This document shows positions 1 to 5,229 of a DNA stretch of 7,099 nucleotides, in pieces (within the stretch, counting starts at the first letter, position 1; each line of letters begins with the position of its first letter). The DNA is from Bacteroides sp. (GTDB taxonomy: Bacteria; Bacteroidota; Bacteroidia; Bacteroidales; Muribaculaceae): positions 57,429-64,527 of the forward strand of contig JAAVDV010000029.1 of the NCBI GenBank assembly GCA_014801595.1, written 5' to 3'. The position numbers were made by a program, and so were the translations under genes. Under the pieces are notes generated by a model. That model did no database searches. It saw only the letters and a list, made by a program, of their open reading frames with translations, and had not been told where the DNA came from.

Positions 1-1454
1 TGCTTGGCCTGACGCAGAAGCTCATCGGGGAGAGCGTCGAGCGAGTCGTAGGCTTCGAGTTCACGGCTCGTCTGCATGATGTTGTCAAGCTTATAGAGGA
101 ACCATCGGTCGATCTTGGTGAGCTCATGGATGCGGTCCACGCTGTATCCGCGTTTCATAGCCTCGGCGATAACGAAGATGCGGTTGTCGGTCGGGGTCGA
201 GAGGGCGGAGTCGATGTCGTCGATTTTCATCTCCTTGTTCTCGGTGAAGCCGTGCATGCCGCGTCCGATCATTCGGAGACCCTTCTGCATGGCCTCCTCG
301 AATGTGCGTCCGATGGCCATCACCTCTCCGACGGATTTCATGGATGAGCCGATCTCGCGGCGCACACCATGGAATTTTCCGAGGTCCCAGCGCGGCAGCT
401 TGACCACACAGTAGTCGAGGGCCGGCTCGAAGAAGGCGGATGTCTCCTTTGTGACTGAGTTCTTGAGGTCGAAAAGACCGTAGCCAAGACCGAGTTTGGC
501 GGCCACGAAGGCCAGGGGATAACCGGTGGCTTTGGATGCGAGGGCCGATGAGCGGCTCAGGCGCGCGTTGACCTCGATGACGCGATAGTCCATCGATTCG
601 GGGTCAAAGGCATACTGCACGTTACACTCGCCGACGATGCCGATATGGCGGATGATCTTGATGGCGAGTTTGCGGAGGTAATGGTAATCCTCGTTGGAGA
701 GGGTCTGCGAGGGGGCCACGACGATACTCTCGCCGGTGTGGATGCCGAGCGGGTCGAAGTTCTCCATGTTGCAGACGGTTATGCAGTTGTCGAAGCGGTC
801 GCGCACGACTTCATACTCCACCTCTTTCCATCCCTTGAGGCTCTTCTCAACGAGCACCTGGGGGGAGAAGGAGAGGGCTTTCTCTGTCAGGCTGACCAGC
901 TCCTCCTCATTGTCGCAGAATCCGGAGCCGAGACCTCCGAGGGCATAGGCGGCGCGCACGATGACGGGGTAGCCGAGGCGTTCGGCAGCTTTGATTGCGG
1001 CGCCGACCGATTCCACGGCCTCGCTCTTGATTGTCTTGACGTTGATTTCGTCGAGCTTCTTGACGAAGAGCTCGCGGTCTTCGGTGTCGATGATGGCCTG
1101 CACGGGGGTACCGAGCACCTGCACACCGTATTTCTCAAGGATACCGCTCTCATATAGTTTCACGCCGCAGTTGAGGGCTGTCTGTCCGCCGAAGGCGAGC
1201 AGGATGCCGTCCGGGCGCTCCTTTTCGATGACGCGCTCCACGAATTCCGGTGTGACCGGGAGGAAGTAGATTTTATCGGCGAAACCTTCGGAGGTCTGGA
1301 CGGTGGCTATGTTGGGATTGATGAGCACGGTCTCGATTCCCTCCTCCTTCATGGCCTTGAGGGCCTGCGAGCCGGAATAGTCGAATTCACCGGCCTCTCC
1401 GATTTTCAGGGCTCCCGAGCCGAGGAGGAGCACCTTCTTTATCTTGTCGTTCAT
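1..1454 (-). CDS. carB: Carbamoyl-phosphate synthase large subunit, N-terminal part (runs off left edge)
   Basis: This is the synthetase subunit of cytosolic carbamoyl-phosphate synthase. It uses ammonia from CarA, bicarbonate and two ATP to make carbamoyl phosphate for pyrimidines and arginine. The 484 visible codons cover the first ATP-grasp (carboxyphosphate) half and the start of the oligomerisation domain (after about residue 400), a bit under half of the usual ~1070 residues. Visible family motifs are GEFDYSGSQA (22-31), GGQTALNCG (89-97), EDR (125-127), the glycine-rich ALGGLGSG (171-178), GIHTGES (237-243), the metal/ATP residues in EVNARLSRSSALASKATG (294-311), and MKSVGEVMAIGRT (372-384). 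The start is the first ATG ahead of the conserved KKVLLLGSG strand; no Shine-Dalgarno is seen. It lies 76 bp downstream of carA on the same strand, so they are probably co-transcribed. The sequence is closer to animal CPS I than to E. coli CarB, judged from recalled sequences. The right end is certain; the gene is cut by the window, not broken. Confidence 0.97.
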   Translation of the reverse strand, partial: MNDKIKKVLLLGSGALKIGEAGEFDYSGSQALKAMKEEGIETVLINPNIATVQTSEGFADKIYFLPVTPEFVERVIEKERPDGILLAFGGQTALNCGVKLYESGILEKYGVQVLGTPVQAIIDTEDRELFVKKLDEINVKTIKSEAVESVGAAIKAAERLGYPVIVRAAYALGGLGSGFCDNEEELVSLTEKALSFSPQVLVEKSLKGWKEVEYEVVRDRFDNCITVCNMENFDPLGIHTGESIVVAPSQTLSNEDYHYLRKLAIKIIRHIGIVGECNVQYAFDPESMDYRVIEVNARLSRSSALASKATGYPLAFVAAKLGLGYGLFDLKNSVTKETSAFFEPALDYCVVKLPRWDLGKFHGVRREIGSSMKSVGEVMAIGRTFEEAMQKGLRMIGRGMHGFTENKEMKIDDIDSALSTPTDNRIFVIAEAMKRGYSVDRIHELTKIDRWFLYKLDNIMQTSRELEAYDSLDALPDELLRQAK

Positions 1455-1486
1455 ATCGTATGGTTCGATGTTGGGGAATGTATTGA

Positions 1487-1520
1487 TCGCCGGGGATATG
1501 TGGGTTATGGGCTCCGGCGA
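1487..1520 (-). other. Inverted repeat in the carA-carB spacer
   Basis: A perfect 7-bp inverted repeat (TCGCCGG at 1487-1493, CCGGCGA at 1514-1520) encloses a 20-nt loop and occupies nearly half of the spacer between carA and carB. It could form an RNA hairpin that tunes the ratio of the two subunits or protects message ends. There is no following U-run, so it is not a convincing terminator. Its significance is uncertain because short GC-rich repeats can arise by chance. Confidence 0.3.
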
Positions 1521-1530
1521 CTTTGGTGAT

Positions 1531-2601
1531 TCAGAGCATCGCCACGAATTCGTCGAAGAGGAACTCGGTGTCCTTCGGTCCGGATGATGCCTCGGGATGG
1601 AACTGGGCGGAGAAGAAGGGCTTCGTTTTGTGGCGTATGCCCTCGTTGGTGCCGTCGTTCATGTTGATGAAGAGGGGTTCCCAGTCGGCGGGGAGTGTGG
1701 TGTCGTCGACGGCGAATCCGTGGTTCTGTGATGTCACGTAGCAACGGTCGGTGCCGGCGCGGCGCACGGGCTGGTTGTGGCTTCTGTGGCCGTATTTGAG
1801 TTTGTAGGTCTTGGCTCCCGCTGCGCGGCTGAGAAGCTGATTGCCCATGCAGATGCCGCAGACGGGCTTGTCGCCCTCCAGGGCTTTCTTGAGGTTCTCT
1901 ACCGTGACGTCGACCATGTCGGGGTTGCCGGGTCCGTTGGAGATGAAGATGCCGTCGCAGGGGATGGTGTTGAAGTCATAGTCCCAGGGCACGCGTATCA
2001 CCTTGAGGCCCCGCTTCGTGAGGCAACGTATGATGTTGTGCTTCACTCCGCAGTCGACGAGCACTACCGTCTTGTCGCCGGAGCCATGTTCCTCTACCTC
2101 CTTGCAGGAGACTTTGGCCACGAGATTCTCGCGGTTGGGGTCGTAGAAATCAGGCTCTTCCGCTCCCTCCACGACTATCTTGCCCAGCATGGAGCCTTTC
2201 TCGCGCAGAAGTTTCGTAAGAGCCCGGGTGTCGATTCCGTAGATGCCGGGAATCTTCTCCTCGTTGAGCCATTGGGCCAGCGAACGGTCAGCCTGCCAAT
2301 GGGAGTGGTTCCAGGAATAGTCCTGGGCCACGATGGCGCGGGCGTGGATATGGTCGGATTCGTAGTACTCGCTGACGTCATCCTTCTCCCGGCGCGGCGG
2401 AACGCCGTAATTGCCCAGTATGGGATAGGTGGTGACGAGAATCTGTCCCTCGTAGGAGGGGTCGGTGAGGCTTTCCGGATAGCCGGTCATGGCCGTGTTG
2501 AACACGACTTCGCCTGACGTAGAGCCGGGATAACCGAAAGATTTACCTGTAAAGGTCGTGCCGTCCTCAAGGATGAGTCGGGCGGTTTTCACTGCATGCA
2601 T
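1531..2601 (-). CDS. carA: Carbamoyl-phosphate synthase small (glutamine amidotransferase) subunit
   Basis: This is the glutaminase subunit of carbamoyl-phosphate synthase. It hydrolyses glutamine and channels ammonia to CarB. The protein has 356 residues, slightly shorter than the E. coli protein (about 380). The N-terminal CPSase small-chain domain (about 1-150) carries GEVVFNTAMTGYPESLTDPS (30-49). The class I amidotransferase domain (about 177-355) carries the oxyanion loop SNGPGNP (221-227), the nucleophile C251 in GICMGNQLL, and the catalytic pair H335/E337 in FHPEAS. Position 254, His in E. coli (GICLGHQLL), is Asn here. All three triad residues are present, so the enzyme should be active. 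The chosen ATG directly precedes the conserved ARLILEDGTTFTG opening. It is the first gene of a carA-carB unit, with a Bacteroidetes -7 box about 45 bp upstream. A 246-codon open frame on the opposite strand is a shadow of this gene. Confidence 0.97.
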   Translation of the reverse strand: MHAVKTARLILEDGTTFTGKSFGYPGSTSGEVVFNTAMTGYPESLTDPSYEGQILVTTYPILGNYGVPPRREKDDVSEYYESDHIHARAIVAQDYSWNHSHWQADRSLAQWLNEEKIPGIYGIDTRALTKLLREKGSMLGKIVVEGAEEPDFYDPNRENLVAKVSCKEVEEHGSGDKTVVLVDCGVKHNIIRCLTKRGLKVIRVPWDYDFNTIPCDGIFISNGPGNPDMVDVTVENLKKALEGDKPVCGICMGNQLLSRAAGAKTYKLKYGHRSHNQPVRRAGTDRCYVTSQNHGFAVDDTTLPADWEPLFINMNDGTNEGIRHKTKPFFSAQFHPEASSGPKDTEFLFDEFVAML

Positions 2602-2645
2602 CGCGGTCGGAGGTTATGAAGTGTCTTGATATAGTTTTCCGAATG

Positions 2646-2653
2646 CAAATTTA
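2646..2653 (-). promoter_or_regulatory. Probable carA -7 promoter box
   Basis: On the minus strand these bases read TAAATTTG, a full match to the Bacteroidetes -7 consensus TAnnTTTG, placing the transcript start roughly 38-40 bases before carA. The nearest upstream TTTG (2666-2669) is only 12 bp away, shorter than the usual 19-21, so the -33 element is not confidently placed. The remainder of the 242-bp spacer (2602-2843) shows no gene. I see no matching promoter for the divergent thioredoxin operon, although a plus-strand AT-rich stretch at 2721-2755 is the most promoter-like part. Confidence 0.5.
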
Positions 2654-2843
2654 CTGCTTTTTTTTCAAATTCCGCATATGTAGGCCCCGACTTTTTGTTT
2701 TTATGCCCCGGGACCCTCTGCATTTAATATTTTTTACGCGATACATATTATTCTCTCAAACAGTGACGGGGCGGGGGACGTTATATAGGAAAACACTCAG
2801 GCGGCGGATGCCTTGGGCACTGCCGCACAAAATTATCAATACT

Positions 2844-3137
2844 ATGAAATACACTGAAGCAATCAATTCTACTCCCGTCGTTTTGGTGGAGTTTTACGCC
2901 ACATGGTGCCCTCATTGCAGAAAAATGATGCCTGTCGTCGAAGAAATCAAGGAGCTTCTGGAGGGTCAGGTCGACATCTATCAGCTGGATCTGGATGAGA
3001 ATCAGGAGCTTGCCGATGTGGAGCAGATCCGCTCCACCCCGACATTTATCATCTATCGCGACGGTAAGCCGGTATGGCGTGAGAGCGGTGAGATGGACGG
3101 GCAGTTTTTGCTCGACAAGATACAGTCGTTTCTCTAA
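2844..3137 (+). CDS. Small thioredoxin-family protein with CPHC active site
   Basis: A 97-residue single-domain thioredoxin-fold protein, expected to exchange dithiols and disulfides with partner proteins. The redox centre is WCPHC (21-25, cysteines C22 and C25), the helix-kink proline is P30, and the cis-proline is P66 in STPTF. The size fits a bare thioredoxin (about 100 residues). No signal peptide is visible from this start, so it is predicted to be cytoplasmic. The dipeptide between the cysteines is Pro-His, as in DsbA, rather than Gly-Pro of classical thioredoxin, which in known proteins makes the centre more oxidising. The ATG at 2844 was chosen because homology begins there. The frame stays open upstream to 2616, but that stretch is poor coding sequence. 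The stop is 8 bp before the VKOR-fusion gene, so the two are almost certainly one operon and may be redox partners. Confidence 0.9.
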   Translation: MKYTEAINSTPVVLVEFYATWCPHCRKMMPVVEEIKELLEGQVDIYQLDLDENQELADVEQIRSTPTFIIYRDGKPVWRESGEMDGQFLLDKIQSFL

Positions 3138-3145
3138 AATCCCCG

Positions 3146-4189
3146 ATGGTTATGGCAAAGTCCATAAATAGTCACAGTCTGATCACAGACTATCTGGAGG
3201 CGCTCGGTGTGCCATACACTCCCGCCTATACGCGGTCGAGAGGTGAGAAGATGCCTTTCAAGACGCTTTTCGGTCTGTCGAAACTGCTGGAGGATTATGG
3301 CGTGAAGTCCGAGGGTTTTATGCTTGAGGATAAGGATGAACTCCTTAAACTGACGCCCCCGTTCATAGCCCACACGGCCGACGGCTTCACCATAGTCACC
3401 GGTCTGGAGGGAGGTAATGTCACCTATCTTACTCAGGGTGTGGAGGAAACGGTGCCGGAAGCCGATTTCAAGCGCGTCTGGGATGGAAATGTGTTCATCT
3501 CCTATCCTTCCGATGATTCTGCCGAACCCTCCTACAAGCGTCATGCCCGGATAGATTTCCTGATGCGGGCCAAGAAGTGGGTGCTCCTCCTGTGTGCGGT
3601 GCTGCTCACGGGGTATCTTGTGGTGGTCAACGGTATATGGCGCAGCTGGTCGACTATGCTTGTTATGGCTATCTATATGGCGGGATTGTATATCACTTAT
3701 CTGCTTGTGCAGAAATCGCTAAAGATTCATAATCCCGCCGCCGACAGAGTCTGCAGCGTGCTTGAGGCGGGGGGCTGCGACAGCATATTGAAGACGAAGG
3801 CCTCGAAGTTCTTCGGCCTGTTCGGTTGGAGCGAGGTGGGATTCGCCTATTTCTCGGTCAGCCTGCTGGCACTCCTGCTGTTGCCACAGACTTTGCCATG
3901 GCTGGCGTTGTGCAATCTCTGCTGTCTCCCCTTTACATTCTGGAGCATATGGTATCAGAGATTCAAGGCCCATAAGTGGTGTACGCTTTGTGTCTGTGTC
4001 CAGGCGTCGCTTTGGCTCCTATTCTTCTGCTATCTCTTCGGAGGTTGGCTGAAGATGGCCTTCCCGGTCTCGGTGGAATTTGTGGCCCTGGGGCTGGCAT
4101 ATGTAGTGGTTATGCTTGGATTGAACGCCGTTATGCCGCTGGTGGAGAATGACGATAATTCTGATGATGACTATGAAGAGGAAAATTAA
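3146..4189 (+). CDS. Membrane protein: degenerate C39-peptidase-like domain fused to VKOR domain
   Basis: A 347-residue fusion. Residues about 5-125 resemble the peptidase C39 fold of bacteriocin exporters, with recognisable PPFIAHTADGFTIVTG (71-86) and a closing region near 100-120. The N-terminal catalytic Cys (as in CGPAC) is absent, and the histidine expected in the HFVV-like strand is Gly80, so it should not cleave. Residues about 144-330 form 5-6 membrane segments of a VKOR-type quinone-linked disulfide oxidoreductase. The active-site pair is C279/C282 (WCTLC), the loop pair is C203/C211, and FGWSEVGFAYF (226-236) fits the conserved Ser/Gly segment. VKOR proteins replace DsbB in many bacteria and re-oxidise thioredoxin-fold partners; the preceding CPHC thioredoxin is the obvious candidate. 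The tail after 333 is very acidic. The start is ATG 3146; Met3 (3152) is an alternative. The 3' end overlaps the next small gene. The VKOR call is strong, the C39-like call moderate. Confidence 0.87.
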   Translation: MVMAKSINSHSLITDYLEALGVPYTPAYTRSRGEKMPFKTLFGLSKLLEDYGVKSEGFMLEDKDELLKLTPPFIAHTADGFTIVTGLEGGNVTYLTQGVEETVPEADFKRVWDGNVFISYPSDDSAEPSYKRHARIDFLMRAKKWVLLLCAVLLTGYLVVVNGIWRSWSTMLVMAIYMAGLYITYLLVQKSLKIHNPAADRVCSVLEAGGCDSILKTKASKFFGLFGWSEVGFAYFSVSLLALLLLPQTLPWLALCNLCCLPFTFWSIWYQRFKAHKWCTLCVCVQASLWLLFFCYLFGGWLKMAFPVSVEFVALGLAYVVVMLGLNAVMPLVENDDNSDDDYEEEN

Positions 4190-4316
4190 GCGCATCCCGA
4201 AGCCGGATCTTGTATCGGCAAGAAAACTGACCCCGCTGCAACTCAACGCGTTGAGGTTTGACAAGCGTCACACTATCCTCACCCCCGAGCGGATTGCCGC
4301 GCTTAAGCAGGGGTAG
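4164..4316 (+). CDS. Small basic hypothetical protein (50 aa), possible peptide precursor
   Basis: An ORF of 50 codons begins inside the end of the VKOR-fusion gene in another frame, overlapping it by 26 bp, which suggests translational coupling. Three in-frame ATGs are possible (4164, 4167, 4173), giving 50, 49 or 47 residues. The product has a very basic start (MKRKIKRIPKP), no cysteine, no membrane segment and no signal peptide. It contains a repeated motif, LTPLQLNAL (22-30) and LTPERIAAL (39-47), joined by RFDKRHTI. Codon choice is GC-rich at third positions, like its neighbours. I do not recognise a named family. The LTPxxL pattern resembles leader segments of ribosomally made peptides, and its position beside a C39-like domain makes a precursor or ligand role thinkable; this is inference. 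It could equally be a small conserved accessory protein, or non-coding. Confidence 0.6.
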   Translation: MMTMKRKIKRIPKPDLVSARKLTPLQLNALRFDKRHTILTPERIAALKQG

Positions 4317-4318
4317 GG

Positions 4319-4353
4319 GGCAGTCCGGGGTTCGCCGGGAGCCGTTTGTATTT
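4319..4353 (+). terminator. Probable terminator of the thioredoxin-VKOR operon
   Basis: Three bases after the small-gene stop, GGC (4319-4321) pairs with GCC (4341-4343), and TCCGGG (4324-4329) pairs with CCGGGA (4335-4340) with one G-G mismatch, around a short GTTCG-type loop. The T-rich stretch GTTTGTATTT follows. This fits an intrinsic terminator, imperfect because of a two-base bulge and the mismatch. Its T-tract overlaps the -33 box of the next promoter. Confidence 0.45.
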
Positions 4354-4376
4354 GAGAGGGAATATTCTTAACTTTG
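4345..4376 (+). promoter_or_regulatory. Promoter of the formate/nitrite channel gene
   Basis: TTTG at 4345-4348, a 20-bp spacer and TAACTTTG at 4369-4376 match both halves of the Bacteroidetes housekeeping promoter at normal spacing. Transcription would begin near 4381-4384, leaving a leader of about 30 bases with a weak AGGA ribosome site (4404-4407) before the ATG at 4411. Confidence 0.8.
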
Positions 4377-4410
4377 CAGAAAGTTTTCAGAACCTACAAA
4401 GTCAGGAATA

Positions 4411-5205
4411 ATGCATATTAAGACACCCTCTGAGACACTCGCGGCCTCCCTTGCGGCGGGCAGTCTCAAAGTTGAGAATACGATGAAGCATCCCGGCCGC
4501 CTTTTCGTGGCGGCAATAGCCGCCGGGGCGTTCATAGCGATGGGGGGCATCCTGTCGCTGACCGTGGGATTCGGCTTCCCGGGAGTGACGGCGGCCAATC
4601 CGGCGATGGCGAAACTTCTGGCCGGGACGATGTTCCCGATCGGCCTGATACTGGTCGTGGTGCTCGGCGCGGAGCTCTTCACGGGCAATAACGCCATGCT
4701 CGTGCCCGCCTATATGGAGCGGCGCTACGGCGCGGGGGCTGTAATGGCCAACTGGAGCCTGGTGTATCTTGGAAATTTCGTGGGAGCCGTGGGGTTCACC
4801 TATCTACTGGTGTATCTTACGGGGCTCGTCGCGTCCGACCCTTGGCATTCCGCCATCGTGGGCATCGGTGTGGCCAAGACATCCATGCCATGGGGCGTCG
4901 TGCTGCTGAAAGGGATAGGGGCCAACTGGTTCGTATGCCTTGGTGTGTGGCTGGCGCTTGCGGGCCATAACCTGTTGGAAAAGGCTTTCGGATGCTGGCT
5001 GCCGGTCATGGCCTTCGTCGTATTGGGATATGAACATTGCATCGCCAATATGTTCTATCTTCCCCTCGCGATGATGGAGGGGGCTCCGATCGGGGTGGGG
5101 GATTGCTTATGGAGAAACCTCGTTCCGGCTACGATTGGCAATATCCTCGGCGGTGCGCTTTTCGTCGGTTGTCTGCATTGGTATCTGCACCGCCCGCGCA
5201 GCTGA
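4411..5205 (+). CDS. Formate/nitrite transporter family channel
   Basis: A 264-residue inner-membrane channel of the FNT (FocA/NirC) family, which moves small monovalent anions such as formate or nitrite, usually as a pentamer. Six hydrophobic segments lie at about 31-52, 68-88, 110-136, 158-185, 193-220 and 236-258. Family signatures are AELFTGNNAML (87-97), GANWFVCLGVW (170-180) and LGYEHCIANMF (205-215). The pore residues T91, K156, N172 and H209 sit at the same numbers as the E. coli FocA residues as I recall them, so the channel should be functional. Length is close to the usual 260-285. It has its own promoter and no neighbour such as pyruvate formate-lyase or nitrite reductase, so the sequence does not decide between formate, nitrite or another anion. 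Formate is a guess for a gut fermenter. The first ATG after the promoter is used. The gene ends facing the porin gene. Confidence 0.93.
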   Translation: MHIKTPSETLAASLAAGSLKVENTMKHPGRLFVAAIAAGAFIAMGGILSLTVGFGFPGVTAANPAMAKLLAGTMFPIGLILVVVLGAELFTGNNAMLVPAYMERRYGAGAVMANWSLVYLGNFVGAVGFTYLLVYLTGLVASDPWHSAIVGIGVAKTSMPWGVVLLKGIGANWFVCLGVWLALAGHNLLEKAFGCWLPVMAFVVLGYEHCIANMFYLPLAMMEGAPIGVGDCLWRNLVPATIGNILGGALFVGCLHWYLHRPRS

Positions 5206-5216
5206 CGGTGCAGATA
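5182..5216. terminator. Shared hairpin between convergent channel and porin genes
   Basis: A perfect 11-bp inverted repeat: TATCTGCACCG at 5182-5192 and CGGTGCAGATA at 5206-5216, with a 13-nt loop that ends in the TGA stop of the channel gene. It lies at the meeting point of two convergent genes, 14 bp beyond the porin stop on the other strand. It probably serves as a bidirectional transcript end or RNA-stabilising hairpin. Neither side has a strong U-run, only AACAATTTACAATTT on the plus side, so intrinsic termination is likely but not certain. Confidence 0.6.
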
Positions 5217-5229
5217 AACAATTTACAAT

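Noticed and set aside
645..1157. 170-codon open frame on the plus strand inside carB
   Set aside because: It is a shadow of CarB; the minus-strand frame carries the ATP-grasp motifs.
1777..2517. 246-codon open frame on the plus strand inside carA
   Set aside because: It is exactly antisense to a strongly recognised CarA, has no domain I recognise, and is explained by GC-rich codon use.
2646..2669. Complete -33/-7 promoter for carA using TTTG at 2666-2669
   Set aside because: The spacer is only 12 bp, too short for the Bacteroidetes form; only the -7 box is kept.
2616..2843. 76-residue N-terminal extension of the thioredoxin
   Set aside because: The stretch overlaps the AT-rich promoter spacer, has no thioredoxin homology or proper signal peptide, and a typical thioredoxin begins at the ATG at 2844.
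4411..5205. Assigning the channel as focA or nirC specifically
   Set aside because: Pore residues are shared across the family and no neighbouring formate or nitrite gene decides the substrate.
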